This document shows positions 43,503 through 56,674 of a stretch of 64,000 nt of DNA, piece by piece. Made by a program: the position numbers and the translations under genes. The stretch spans positions 50,935-114,934 of the forward strand of contig JAKMXF010000008.1 in assembly GCA_024704765.1 (NCBI GenBank). The letters are read 5' to 3'. The DNA is from Oopsacas minuta. Lineage: Eukaryota > Porifera > Hexactinellida > Lyssacinosida > Leucopsacidae. The notes beneath the pieces are model-generated. The model was given only the letters and a program-made list of their open reading frames with translations, did not search any database and was not told the DNA's origin. How positions within the stretch are numbered: the first letter of the stretch is position 1; each line of letters begins with the position of its first letter.

Positions 43503-45896
43503 CCTCAAAATCGCCATATCTCGGATTATTATGAACAATGAATCGCTAGCTTTTTCCAGGGATACATAGATTCGTGCTATATAATATATAACGTGTGCCA
43601 CCTAATATAGTGCCTTGGGTTAGGTTCAGAAAATGGACCAGGGATATGTCACCAGATCAGGTAATAAAAGGGTAACTAAATAATTCAAAAGCAAAATGTT
43701 TGTGCTCGAAGAAATGTATTGCATGTTTGTAAAACAACAAATTATCGAGCATATAACATTCGAGAATATACAGAAAATGGCAAAAGATGTGTTTAGTAAA
43801 CATTGATTAAGTAAAATTACATTCTTTGAAACGTAACATTGGGTTTATTGCATCCTTTATTTCAAAATCAATATACAGTATATACATAAACTATATGTAT
43901 ATAAGATTAATATATTGTACCAAGAATAAAAATTCGTATAGCGAAACTGGTAAAAGAATATTGAAACTAGAGAAAGAAACTAATCCAAACTATATAAGGG
44001 ATTGAAATATGCAAATATTGTACAGCGAATCTGTATAAGTAGTACAATAAAAATTTGTCTCTAGATAAGTAGAACATTAGAACCTTATAATAATGTAATT
44101 ATTGCGAATCTAATCAAGTTAGACCAAAATGATTGTAAATCACTGTTTCCAAACTCGGATCGGCCATAGCTACACTTGGATAAAATATGTATCATGCCCA
44201 TTTCAAAATCAATTGGCCTGTTCACATTTGGTTAGGATAGAGAGGATGACCAATTGGGGTCAAATTGATCAATAAACGATGGAATTATCTCTGGTGACAG
44301 GTTGGTAAAGCTATGTCACCATTGCTTGGTAGACTCTTTATTACATCGTAATTGTGTCAGAATACACTCCTTGTATGCATCAGTGAACACAGTAATAACA
44401 CAAAAACTTTGCCCAAACTTTTGTTGCTATCCATCAATTATTATTGCAACGAATAAGGATTGTCCAACATTGTATCATCAGATAACCAACCATTGACGGA
44501 AGTTTATAATGAATAATTACAAAGAGACAAGGCATATGGGTTAATAAAAAAGTCACTACATACATAAAAACAGGGAATAGAAATATATAGGCAATAATAT
44601 AATAAGTGAGCTATAGCTGGTCGTGCCGCTGTGTATCTATCTAAACAAGTGAGAGTGACTCGAAATAGCAAGGGTTCATGCTGTGTGGACCAAGGAAAAT
44701 AATTTTTTAAGATAACCTTGTTATCACACTTAGAGATGTAGCCGAGTAAACAGATATAAGTATGTGTTGTTGCAGAGTTACTTCCTTAGCATTCCACAAA
44801 TTGTTTGGATGAGATGAAATTGAAGGAGTCAAGGTAGGGTTGGTGAGATCATCTGGTGAATAAAGTGACTGACGTACTATGATGGCAAGCCTACCACGTG
44901 CATTCCGATTTTTGCTAATCTTCATTGAATTCAAGATAGTGATTTTGCATAGGGCGGATAATGTTGGTGGTCTATTCAGTTCCTGCTGGACAGTATGCTT
45001 AAATAATCTCAGGGGTAGTTGGCCAGGCAGAGAAAGCCCAATACATTGTTCGAGGAGTGAGTAGAGGTGATGATTCTGATAAATCTCTTCTCTAAGTGTG
45101 CATGGACTATCGCTACATCGAATAACTGCAGAGGCTTTCTGACTTTGGCTCGTGCTATTAATGTGCCCTTTAGATTTTAAAGTTCCTTACTGGTAACCTG
45201 ATGTGATATTTTATGCTGCTGGTCTACAATATACTTCCAAGTGGAGTGGTTAGAATAATTGGAGTCATTTGATAAACATATATCTGTTTAGAGCTATACA
45301 TACATTGCATATGTAGCATTATATATGTACATACATCATGGCTGTATATAAAGATGTGATCTGCGAATGCGAAAGGGTGTTGTAGTGATTGTGTTGATGA
45401 GGAACACAATAATGAAGAGAAGCACAAAACCCCTCAATTTATAGATTTTACATTTGAAAGAAAATGTGTAAGCAGACAGTCAGTTGAAAGCATTAACCCA
45501 GGTATTCTATTTAGAAGGAACTATGGGACCGTTCATACGTTTGCGTAATGCTTCCAAGGGGGTGGTGCAACTACAGCATGACAGTGCCATCCTTTTGTAC
45601 TACAAATGGCCTAAGCCTGACACAGGGGGAGTGAGTGGTAATTTTCGGGAAATTTGCGTTAATGTAACGTTTGAAAGGCCCCAATGAAGTATAAACTACA
45701 CACTGTAATAGACATAATTTGAAGGAACCAGAGTATAAACTATCTCCTTGCTATCAAACTATACCGAAATATTCGGCCTCAAAGGACCCATCATAAAACC
45801 ATGTAAACTGTAAAGCACACATCCCTTGTATTTCACATCTCAACCATGCACTTCTAAGAAACAGGGCAGGCAAATCAGAGGAAAATATTGGAGATT

Positions 45897-45975
45897 GCGT
45901 GGCCGAGTGGTATAAGTGATTGGTAGGTAGCAACCCCAGTAATCCAGAGACAGGGGCGTAGACTCGAGGTGTGGA
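45897..45975 (+). other. tRNA-like box A (possible SINE or pseudo-tRNA)
   Basis: TGGCCGAGTGG at 45900-45910 fits a class II tRNA box A. A following box B is poor (GTAGACTCGAGG) and no cloverleaf is convincing. Perhaps a decayed tRNA-derived SINE. Confidence 0.2.
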
Positions 45976-46344
45976 TTGGTAGGGCCATGAAATTACTCTC
46001 TATTAGTCCGCATGGTGAGCGTAAAATTATTGGTAGGGAAATGGCGCATTTGACCTCACCAAGCCTACTGTTGCCTACTCGTATGAGGGGTTATTGTGGT
46101 TGCTGATAGTAGCCCAGGGGTTTCAGCTACCCTTAGTAACCCACTAACTTCGCCTACGCTTACATATACACTTCAGGAAAACAATTGAAAATGCAATAAT
46201 TTCGAGAAATATCTTCAGGAAACAGCGACTAGGGGGGGTTGGTAGTCATGGTAGTGTAGATATATTGAAAAAAGAAAAATTTGTGTGTATAATTTAGCAG
46301 TCAACATGATAGTAAATGTTCAATCCTTCAATTATTCAATACAT

Positions 46345-46356
46345 CACAGTGGCTTA
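46345..46356 (+). repeat. Transib left terminal repeat
   Basis: CACAGTGGCTTA; perfect match to the right end for 12 bp, then the ends diverge. I do not see a clear nonamer at 12 or 23 bp. Confidence 0.9.
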
Positions 46357-47042
46357 GTAGTAGAGAATTAAGAAATTTTTATAGTAATGCTTTCATTCCT
46401 TTATGGTTTCATTGTGTTTCTAAACATTCAAGTAGCATCCATTCCAATTTTCGAATCATTTGGTAGCCAATAGTTATGTAAATTTGAATCAAAACTTTGT
46501 GGTTTTTGATGCTGAAATTATCGTTTCGGAGAATTCAAAATATAAAAGATTTTCACAAAGATTCCGATTCTTTATAGAATATACTAGCGATCTATTGTTT
46601 CATCTATTCTAGACAATTTTGCATGCTGAGTTCTAATTTTGTATCAGATATATTCTAAACTGTGTACTTTTCATGCGAAGGATTAATGTACCCAGGGCAA
46701 AAAATGAATCCCATTTTTCCATCGATAAAATTTTGAAAGTGTCTGAAAAAATGTCAAGGAACGTCAAGGCGAAAATAATACCAGTTGTTATTTACAATTT
46801 ATGCTATGTTATATGAAGATGACAGGCCCCAAACAATGCGCACTTTGATTTTTTGGTCACATTCTATTGTCTGTAATCTTTGCTATGGAAATTCCTAAAG
46901 TGATATCTGTAACTAGGTAATTGAATACCCGTCTAATCCTAATTTTTCTTGGAAATTACTGCACAAAATTAAACATATATACGTGTACTTATGTTTTCAA
47001 TCATACACCTTTATTTTCTCATGGATAGTTTATCCGGGATCA

Positions 47043-49141
47043 ATGGCTGAACCAATTATTCCGATGACTTGCCCCGAATCCCGTCTCGATTTAGCGGGAA
47101 TCCTGAAAGCAAATGGCAATTGCATTCAAACAACTCTCTGTTATCTTAGCGACCTCCATGGATTAGACGATGCCAAGCAGGCTAAACTTGAATTGATTCT
47201 ACGTAGAATGCGAGATATGATTAGAACTTCAAAAAAATCACTTGAATCTTTGCATGGGAGATTGGTGGCATTCTGAAATTTGCTCAGAATTACTTATAGC
47301 TTCACAAGCTCCACAAAAACTAAGTCGGTGCGCCAAAGAAAGAACTTACCAATCTTTCATTGCAACATCAGCGTTCCTGGATCTCTAGTGTCCTTGAGTC
47401 TATCAGGTCCATCTCCGTAATCAAAAAAACTTCTGAAATTACAATTGCAGCTCTTGCTTTGCAATTATTGTGCAATAAAGAAGACAATCAAGAAGTTGCA
47501 AGGGTATCTAAATCAATTGTGCAGGTGAAATTCTCTGATCAATTCAGGCGTGCATCTAAAAGCAAAGAATTGGATGTGGACAAGGCATTATTTCTTTTGG
47601 ATCTACTAGAGATTGGCAAGAGGAAGTATACTCTACTACGACGACTTTTGTTATCTAATGAAATTCACTTTCCTACATATCAGAGGGTGGCCGATCATAG
47701 AAATAATTTAGTACTACGAAGTATGATTCAACTATACCCGAATGCTACAGCCCCAGTTGGTGTGTGTGTGCCATACGCTCAATTTGTCCACCATACATTT
47801 TGTAGAATTATGTCCACTCTACCGTCCCCTTCAAATGAGGATTTTCTTCTCCGATTTCAGATTGCTGATGGCTTAGATGGATTTGGAAAGCATACCTTAT
47901 ATAATCAACCAAATACGAATACGTCTACCAAATCGTTCATCCTATTTTGCTTCAAAGCAATACACATTGTCAATTCTAGTGGAAAGGAACTTTGGAAAAA
48001 CAACTGCCCGAATTCTCCATTCTCCCAATGTCCAATTTCCTTCTTGCTGCCACAGAAAATCATGACAATATTCATCGATTTATGAAAGATATCATCAATC
48101 CCGAAACAGATCAAATGAAGGACCAAGGTTTCTATTTTGCCGATGATAAACATATATTTGTCAATGTTGTGCGGTCAATGCTTGATGGCAAAATGGCAAG
48201 TATTGTCTCAGGAACAGGAGGTGCGAGTTGTCAACTATGTACTGCAACGCAGAAAGAACTCAAAGATCGTGATTTAATTTTGCAAGGCTATCCCATCAAT
48301 AGAAACATTTCAGACGCAATTCAATTATTTGGAGAACTGGAAGACATTGATGCTTTCTTTTCATTACCAACAAATCAAAGATTTAACCTGACTCACCAAC
48401 CATTGTAAACAATAGATGTTTTACCTGCTTCTCCCTTACATTCCTATACGTGCATTATTAGATGGTTTAATTTACTTGTGTACCACCTGAATTGTAACAA
48501 GCTCACATGGTCAGCGTCATCAAAAGAAATTAAGGACTCTATGATGGATGTGCGAACCATAGTTCAAGAAGTAACAAGTCTAAGAATTGGCCAACCAGAC
48601 CCCAAAGGAGGTACTACTTCCACTGGTGGTGTGGCTCGAAGAGCTTTTTAAAATGACTCCAAGTTTATTGAATGCGCAATGTCTTTGGTTAAGATTGATC
48701 ATAGAGACTCACTCTGTAAATTGCACACACAATTATCTGTCATTCTGAGAATAATAAATTCAGACAGAAAAATTTGGTAACCTTTGTACAGACACCTATC
48801 TCCTTATTCTTCAATCCTTTCCCAGGGTGAACATTACACCGACTTTACATAAATTACTAGTCCATTCTGAAGAAATACTGAGAGAGATGAACTTTGGGTA
48901 TGGATTGAAGTGCTTTAGCAAAGGATCCGAAGCCTGCAACAAATTAATCAGGAAATATAGGGAACATCTAGCAAGGAAAACTTCCTTCGAGGATAATGTC
49001 ATTGATATATTTGTCAGGCTCTCATCTGAAAGCGATCCTGTGTTAATGAAATATCGATCGACAGTGGTGTGCGAAAAGTGCGGAGAACACGTCATACCCG
49101 AAGAGCTAAGTGCTGTAGAGGCAATGCAACAGATTTATTAG
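47043..49141 (+). pseudogene. Transib (RAG1-like) transposase pseudogene
   Basis: Fragments in all three frames give an almost full-length protein. MAEPIIPMTCPESRLDL starts at 47043; 47360-47970 holds the region up to RFQIADGLDGFGKH, which carries the first catalytic Asp block. 47992-48408 has NFLLAATENHDN, DGKMASIVSGTGGASC and CQLCTATQKEL, matching the Transib/RAG1 Cys pair; near 48410-48650 are IDVLPASPLHSYTCIIRWFN and PDPKGGTTSTGGVARRAF; 48827-49141 has ITPTLHKLLVHSEEI and SKGSEACNKLIRKYREHLAR, where the Glu of SEACNK aligns with the catalytic Glu of Transib and RAG1, then VVCEKCGEH. Breaks lie near 47276, 47990 and 48780, with stops at 48406 and about 48650. RAG1-like homology is at the superfamily level; this is not a RAG locus. 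Confidence 0.85.
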
Positions 49142-49674
49142 AATCATCTATTGATAATATCATCAACGGCCTTATTATTGATACGATATTGTAACAATGT
49201 AGTTTGCTGAACGTTAGTGGATAAATAATACAATAAAACATCGCTTAATATAAGTGCTTATTGTTTTTATTCAGAAATTGTTAGAATTGATATATATATG
49301 TATTAGCAAAAAAGATATGAATAATAACTAAAAACACATTTAGAAGTATGAAGTACAAAAGCAGAATTGTGTATGACGTCATTTTATAAAAATTATGAGT
49401 AATTTTGAAATTCTAACAGTTGTAATTGCTTACATGGATATGATATACTATACCCAAATAATACAATTTATAGGGCTAACATTGTTATACAATCAGATAT
49501 TAAAGAAAAACAAAATTCAGCATAAAGCTATGACGTCAGAACATGATATATAGAAACCTTATAAAAATTTTGAATGCACCAAATGATTCCTAGCATAGGA
49601 TAACCTATATGCTGAAAATACATTATATATGTCTATTTCAAATGAAAATACCCATTCTTTACTAACTCCCATTT

Positions 49675-49686
49675 TAAGCCACTGTG
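49675..49686 (-). repeat. Transib right terminal repeat
   Basis: TAAGCCACTGTG, exact complement of the left 12 bp, abutting TACAT. Confidence 0.9.
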
Positions 49687-49957
49687 TACATGTTGAAATA
49701 TCTTTACTTACAAACCCTAAATTTTACCCATGCTAACCTCATTGAAACATATTCATTATTCAGTTTGTACATTCACTTATCACACATGCAAGATACAATT
49801 ACAATCGACACAATTATGACAATAAGTAATTAGCAGAGTCTTTATTAGAATATACGTAAGTTGATGTATCAATGCAATAAGGTACACATTTATGTCCTGA
49901 AGTAAAAACTAAAATTTTCTTTATGACTCATGGAATTAATGGAAGCAGTATATACCA

Positions 49958-52701
49958 TTACAAGTCAGGAGTTTCATCAGATCCACTCAACTCGTTATGT
50001 TGAATTGTTTCTATTACTTCCTCTGTCAGATCAAACTCATCAAGTTGATTCGGAGTAATATCTCCAGATAGATTGTTTTGTTGACTGGTTTTTAAGTCAG
50101 GGGGTAGAATTGATTGAATCTCTTCATCAACTAAATGGCTAGGTTCATTTTGAGCATTCGGCATCAGAAGTTGCCTGAGATGTTCTCTGCCACAATTATA
50201 GCAGTAAGGCTGTTGACAGGCTAAGCAAGCTGTGCGACTGGTAATTTTACAAATGAGGCAATGTCCCTTTCTAAATTGACTTTTGAGATCAGTCATTTTC
50301 ACAATTGGTTGCACCTGATGATGAATAATAGCATTGGTTGAGTTTTGTAATGGAAGGACTGGATTGAAGGCGGATGTTTTGTATTTTTTGATGTAAAGTT
50401 GCTACAGGACGTGATAACACATTCTTTGAACCAGGCTAGCGTGTGTTTTCTGTTTGCGGCGCTATTCCATTGATGTTTCGCTTGCTTTGAAGTTTCTCAC
50501 AGTATGTAGGCATTTACACCTGCTGAATCAAAGATGTGAAAAAATATTTCGAGATAACCGCGTTTAGACGAGCTGAAGAACGTGGTGTCCTCCCATGCGA
50601 TAATTATAAGCCTTCAGTATTGGTGGGCTTGGTATAGGCTTTCTTTCTTATTGTAATTCGGCGTCACGAATATTCTGTGATGAAATTGTTTATTGTGTGA
50701 TGTTGGAATTGCTGGAACACAGTTTGTATTGAATACTACTTCCTTATCCTCGGTTCTATACTTCTTATCATTCCATACGAGGAGACAGAGAGGCTCACAG
50801 GCTTGTAGTTGTATGGTGGATCCTATTTTGGGCTTGTGCTGGGTTGTAGCCTGGAACATGAACCAGTTATAAGCCCAAGTGAGAGGATGCATATTGGTGA
50901 CGAATATTCTAGATCAGGTGATAGTTTTTTGATAGATGAAGTGCCGTCCATGCCAGTTCCTCGTGATCCTAGGTAGGCCGCCAGGTCAAGATGGGGGAAG
51001 AATCTATCACAATAGATTATATGGCCTTTATCAAAGTATAGGTTGGCTAGCTGTAACACCACATCACGTCCACCAACATATTCTACAGTGGAGCCTAAGC
51101 ATATGTCCTGGGCTAGACTGTAATCGCTACAGGCGCAACAGATGGACCAGATTTTGACGCCATATTTAGTTGGCTTCGCTTTGATATACTGAAGCAGTAC
51201 ACTCCTGGCATAGAATTTGACCATGATCTCGTCAATGGAGAGTGATCTAACTGGTTGAGTAGATTTGACGAGTTTTTATTGGCTGCGGTAAGTAGTGTAC
51301 CAAGTTTCGCCTCAAAACGTTCTGCAGTGTTTAGGGATGGGCTCATTTGCTGATTGTTTGCAAAGTGCAACATCGTAAATTACTATTCAAATCGATTACG
51401 CGATGAATGCGTTTGAAGTAGTGCAAATGGAATATGTTTGAATCTGTAAAGTAACTACGACGATTAAGCATCTGTACAAGGGAGGTCCATAAGATGAGGC
51501 CAATAAAGCAACGAATCTCTTCATAGGTCGGCTCTTTCCACTTGCATGGTGACAGATGAAATTTCATTTGTGCTCGCTACAACATTGTGTGTTGTAGAAT
51601 GCTCCTGAAATCATAGGGTCGGAATATGGCGGCAAAGAATTGGATTGGTTCATCACAGTCTAACAGGTAGATACCTTGGATGAGAGAGAGTGTTGTTGTG
51701 TTAGGGGAGTAGGATGTAATTGGTGAGTCGGTTCTGGAATGGCTAGTGGTACATTTTGGAACATTTACTCTGGTTCCGTGATCACGTGTGCTGCATCCTC
51801 GAAAGGTTCGTGATAGCATGGGGCTACTTCTAGCTCTTCCGGTGTAAATATTGGATTTCCAATGTCAACAGTATGTTCTGAATCCAACAACTGGGGATAG
51901 AATCGTTCTATGGGTGTTCCCAATTGGCCATCCTTGTGTGTTTGCTTGTCTTCCCAATTTGTATTCCAGTCTCTTCATTGGCGTACACTTGAAGATCGAT
52001 GCGTTCCTGTCCAAATGGAGATTGTCAAGGGTACTTTGTAACAAAGATGTGCCCTTTCTCCCAGTTCCTTGATTTTTCAGGATGATACGTGGGAAATGGT
52101 TATCTCGGATCATAAATAGACACAACGCTATGTATTACCACTGATTGTAGGGTATGCGAACCATCGACAGGATCACCAATATAGTTAATATATGTAAAGC
52201 ATTTCACTGATTTGGATGATGGATTGTGGTGAAACGAAAGAGTTTAGATTTTTAGATACAGCTGGACTGGAAGAGCGCTCTCCTTGATAGGTGTGCGTGT
52301 GTCGGAAGTTTGTCCTGTTGAAAACGTTGTTACTGACTGATTGAGAGCCTTATAATTCTCTGTTTCAATATTCGTGTCAGGAAACTGGGATGAAGGGGTT
52401 GATTGGATGTAGAGTTGTGGTAATGAGAATGTTAGTTGAGTAGTTGGGCTAGCAAGTGGTGAATGTAAGGGATGCATGCAGTAGGTAAGATTGGGTGTAG
52501 TAGGAGAGGTGAGGGAGTTTCTAGAAAGCTATACAATTCATAATCTTCACTAGACACATCTAAATCTTCATCATAGGATTGATGGCAATCTTGTATTTGG
52601 GTGGACTATAGGGAAATGTCGTTACTACTGATAGCTCCTTGATCTGCTAGAAACTGATACGAGTATGTCGGCTGATTGGGTTGATTCACTTGATTAGCCA
52701 T
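49958..52701 (-). pseudogene. piggyBac transposase pseudogene
   Basis: Minus-strand blocks in order from the ATG at 52701 (MANQVNQPNQPTYSYQFLAD): Ser/Thr/Pro-rich N-terminus (to about 52240); WKEPTYEEIRCFIGLILWTS (51540); MLHFANNQQMSPSLNT (51370); SLSIDEIMVKFYARSVLLQY (51240, first Asp); KPTKYGVKIWSICCA; GHIIYCDRFFPHLDLAAYL (second Asp, about 51015); LVWNDKKYRTEDKEVV (third Asp region, about 50780); and a C-terminal Cys-rich domain CLICKITSRTACLACQQPYC (about 50260). This is the normal piggyBac order with its DDD triad. Several frame changes and an early stop after the first 31 codons show it is dead. No TTAA-flanked ends were found, so the element limits are unknown. The TTAA-flanked MITE at 8520 could have used a relative. 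Confidence 0.82.
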
Positions 52702-53115
52702 CTGTGTACTAATTAGGTATATTTACTGAATAATGTTGTAATTTGTAAATGGATAGGGTAATGAAAGTTATTGTTTTAAAAGTAGACTGCAAACATGTTT
52801 ACCGGCTGGGCTCTATATATAGTAATTAAAGGTGTTTACTTGTGTCTATTCAATATGGCATAAGGAGTACTAAATGGTTTGAGTATTGTTTGTGCCATCA
52901 TATGGCATAGGAACATGTCCTCATCTGACACAATCTATATTTGTTCTGAGATATTACTAGATTTGCTATTTTAGGATTGATTTTTGTTTCATCATATGTG
53001 CTTGTTCTAATATTACATAACCCATAATTATGCTAATGCATCAACAGGGTGGAGTTCGACCAAACCCAAGGTCGTATTTTGCAAGAATGTCTTTGCTAAC
53101 ACCAAACATGCTATA

Positions 53116-54438
53116 TCAGGGCGTTCAATAAGTCTTCCGGGTCATGATATATCTTAGGAATTAGTCAAGTAATATATCTAAATTTTATATATTATAAGCC
53201 CATATAGTTAAACTCCATATACTGAAAGTTTCAAGTTTATTCAATACAAATTATGAATGTTGGAGATAATTACGTGTAGTCAATTTATACCTACTGTTGA
53301 ATTATGGCTTCAAAGGATGATAATTTCAACCTCAAATGGCGAGCTTACATGGAGTTTCGCACAATACTCAAGATCTAGCTCGTACAGATCTTCAGCGAGT
53401 TACAGGAGATATTATACATGGATTGCCCTTCCAGATCTACTGTATAGCGATGTGCTGCCCGTTTTAGATCTGGTGATGCTGATGTCACAGATTTGCCTCG
53501 ATCTGGAAGACTGGTATCCGCCACCACTTCAGAGAATATCGCACTCATTGAAAGTATTGTCATGGAAGACAAGTGCATTACTGTCAATCACTTAGAACAA
53601 AGTATGGAGATTTCATCGGGAGCTATTCATACAATTCTGACGACTGAGCTTGGCTACCGATCGATTTGTGGGAAATGGGTCCCGCATAAGCTCAGTGAGA
53701 ATCAAAGGTTGGCACGACTGAATATTGCCAAGAAACTCTTGGAAACTTATGAGAACTGCGATTCTAGACGCCTAACAGAGATTACTACTGGTGACGAGAC
53801 GTGGGTGTACTATTCAACACCATATAGCAAGTATAAGAAGTGATCATGGGTGAGGGGCGACGAACAACCGGCGAAAATTCCTAGGCCCGACTTCAGAAAA
53901 CCTAAGATTATGTATACCATCTTCTTCAGTAGTCATGGAATTGTCTTGCAATTACCTTGTGAGAGTGGCAAGGCTGTCACTGTTACTTTCTTTACAGGGC
54001 AAATGCTTCCAAATTTTATAAAAAATACAGAAAGTTCCGCCCGAAAACCGGAACTCGAGGAATTAAGATTTTAATTGATAACGCCAGTTCCCATACAGCT
54101 AAGCTTACCAAAATTTCTTGGATGTAGAAGGGTTAGAATTACTTCTCCATACTCATCAGACCAACTTTGTCTGATTTTTGGCTATTCCCCAAGCTTAAAA
54201 TCTACCTTCAAGACAAAGATTTTAACACTTCACAAGCACTCGGAACGGGCCTGTACTAACACTTCAAATCCATCCCCGAAGAAGATACATAAATGTGTTT
54301 TACAAGTGCGTGGAAAGGTTAAAACCTTGTGTATCTGCAGGAGGGGATTACTTTAAATAAATAATATAGTGAATTAGTGTGTATAGTGTTTGTATCATAT
54401 TCTATGATATCGCACGCAAGACTTATTGAACGCCCTAG
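53116..54438 (+). mobile_element. mariner (DD34D) DNA transposon, degenerate copy 2
   Basis: Inverted ends share AGGGCGTTCAATAAGTCTT (53118-53136, and its complement ending at 54436) followed by GATAT-like sequence, with TA at 53114-53115 and 54439-54440. It encloses a mariner transposase pseudogene. The ends differ from those of copy 1, so this is a separate mariner lineage. Confidence 0.88.
53305..54357 (+). pseudogene. mariner transposase pseudogene, copy 2
   Basis: Starts MASKDDNFNLKWRAYMEFR. Stops and a frame change occur before 53493, then a long open stretch has LPRSGRLVSATTSENIALIE, the DNA-binding helices, GKWVPHKLSENQR and ITTGDETWVYY (first Asp). After a stop near 53840 come DFRKPKIMYTIFFSSHGIV and, after another stop, LIDNASSHT (second Asp, intact) and LSDFWLFPKLK in a shifted frame (third Asp). 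Catalytic Asp residues survive but the frame is broken at least four times. It is more complete at the second Asp than copy 1, where this residue is Glu. Confidence 0.82.
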
Positions 54439-54440
54439 TA

Positions 54441-56674
54441 GATGGACTATTTCTTCTAAAATTTGAAATTTGATGTCACGGACAAACAAAGCTATTTGGT
54501 GAATGTGCGATTTTAGAGGAATTACTAAGAGGCCAAACACTATACTCCCTAAGAGGTGTCCACCCCACTGTAATATATGTATCACGATCTTACTCAATTT
54601 GCAATCATAATAATTGAGCGGCTACATTGTCAGATATAAGAACATCATACTTAGAACCGGCTTACTCTAAATATATGCACCTATAATGTATACATGTTAA
54701 GAGAACATAGCTTGAGGCAGTGAATATCGCATATAGGAACCATTGAAGGGACGCAGTCTTCACGTACTTATATATATATATGTATATTCAAGAGCATACT
54801 GTTGATAAAAATATTCTGCTACCACAAATGGCATTCTTATAAGCGACATAGGGGGCAAGTTTTGTGCCTGGAGGGGTCTGAGCGCACCTCCCTAGTTTGG
54901 GATTCAATGATAAGCAATATCCATTATATTTATCACATTGCGATATGTCAGCTATAAGAACATGCCGGATATAAGAACGTTCTATGCGATTCCCAATGAT
55001 GTTCATTTAAAAGGTATCCACTGTAATGGAAAGACGAATTTATCACTGAGCTTGGCTCATTCTCAGTCTTTCAGTTTGACTTTCGTAATATCAGTAAGAA
55101 TAATAAGATTGATTTCAGGTATTGCATCTAGAAACAGTGATACGCTATCCACCATTTGGAAGATGATGGTCAGCCACTTCAACGCAACATCTTTAGTAGT
55201 GAATATCTAAATGGATTGATGCTTATGAAAAAATATTACGTATCTACATTTTCACAATATGGAACAATTCAAGCGCATTACAATAGCCGAAATATCATAT
55301 AAGTTAGGGGGATTGGGAAACAAAGGTAAGCCTAAAACACTAACTCTCTGGATGTAAGATATATACAAAATGCTACGCAAAAATATCATATGAAATCGTT
55401 TTTAGCAGGAAATGTCGCCAACAAAACTTTGTAACTATTTTGAAAACAAAAACATGCCAATATATTTTATAAATGTCAAATAAATAATTCATCAACTTGG
55501 TATTGATTGAATGCAATTAGCAGACAAGAGTCCAAGATTGGTAGAAACATGTAAGAATCATTACATAACCAAACGAAGGTAATGCAATATACTAAAAGAC
55601 ACAGAGGTAAATCTAAATGTGCATTTGAGAAAACCCTCAAAGACTGATCAATCCAAATTTAGAATTTCGTGTATTTTAGTCATTATCTACGCTTCGCAAA
55701 TGAATCAACTGTTTTAGTTCTTTCTTGATTCAAGTATATACATATATTTATAATTATATTTATATAAACTCCCTATCCATAAATATTGGAACTCCCTCCC
55801 CAATTAGCACATAATGCCAATATACACGCCAGTATATTTGCATAATCTATGTTTATAAACATTTATGGCCATTATTACACCTGAAACGATGAAAAAACTA
55901 TATTGTTATACATTCTGTCAAATCCACGAAGTATTCCACATAATTTCGTAGTTGTACCACTTATTCCACAAGTGATAGAGTATCCCAATACTCCAAGTAG
56001 TAGTATATGTATATATATATAAATACATACATATCACTAATACACTGCACGAATATCTTATTTCATTATTGTAAACTAGCACAACAGCATTCTTTATTTT
56101 ATATACCCAATATACGAATGCGAATAAAAATCTGTAACAATGCATTATTCGGATATTAGGGTATTCCAATAATGTAATGTTGTTTCTGGAGCATGGATCT
56201 AATTCAATGAAATTATAAATCAATATTTGTGTTGATAAACGATGAATAATCATTTCTTTAATATTTCTTCCTTTTTGTAATTGGGTTATTTCTGAATCGT
56301 TTGAAACTTTCGGAGGTTTTACTATATACCAATTGAAACGTTACGACCGTATATGTGGAAATTTTCATTGAGTTTCCGTGAAATTGAAATCGTTTTAGAG
56401 TATAATTATTCGTTAGTTATTTTACTAAAATATTGGATTCCTGATTCATAATCACTCTCAGGGTGTATGGGTTTTTCGGAAATTTCAAAATGTAAACACT
56501 CCTAAAAATCCAAGGAGCTGTAGCATTTTGAAATTACACCAAATTGATGGAACGTACTCGGTTAAGATAAAATACAATAATATATACATTCAGGTACAGT
56601 ACCATACTCAAATTGAAATTTAGCATCCAGAGACAAAAGATATCAAATCAAAACCAAGGAATGTCTTACAAATG
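54441..56674. other. no gene recognised
   Basis: AT-rich sequence. Two ends resembling pogo-like MITE termini (GGTGTCCACCCCACTGTAAT near 54556 and GGTATCCACTGTAAT near 55013) occur in the same orientation without visible partners. Short ORFs lack domains. Part of 55.9-56.6 kb is the 3' flank of the Ig/FN3 gene. Confidence 0.4.

Larger units (their letters stand above)
42300..46339. other. gene-poor region
   Basis: About 4 kb without a supported gene. Holds a degenerate tandem repeat (43062-43160), a paired TGACGTCA palindrome (43463-43502) and a tRNA-like box A near 45900. ORFs at 44302, 44707, 44879 and 45484 lack recognisable domains. Confidence 0.5.
46345..49686 (+). mobile_element. Transib DNA transposon with RSS-like CACAGTG ends
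   Basis: Termini CACAGTGGCTTA (46345-46356) and its exact complement TAAGCCACTGTG (49675-49686). TACAT flanks both sides perfectly (46340-46344 and 49687-49691). A 5-bp duplication and CACWRTG-type ends are hallmarks of Transib, the superfamily from which the RAG1 core derives. The first seven bases equal the consensus heptamer of V(D)J recombination signals. The 3.34-kb element holds one plus-strand transposase pseudogene. Confidence 0.92.

Noticed and set aside
44879-45230. Short VCMDYRYIE-like stretch recalling a Gypsy reverse transcriptase motif
   Set aside because: Only one short match, interrupted by stops, with no flanking RT blocks. Too weak to call a retroelement.
46345-49686. A RAG1/RAG2-type locus
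   Set aside because: The protein blocks fit Transib better, the gene is bounded by transposon ends with a 5-bp duplication, and no RAG2-like gene is present.
54541-55035. Two GGTxTCCAC...CACTGTAAT ends as a pogo-like MITE
   Set aside because: Both have the same orientation and no partner ends, so no complete element can be defined.
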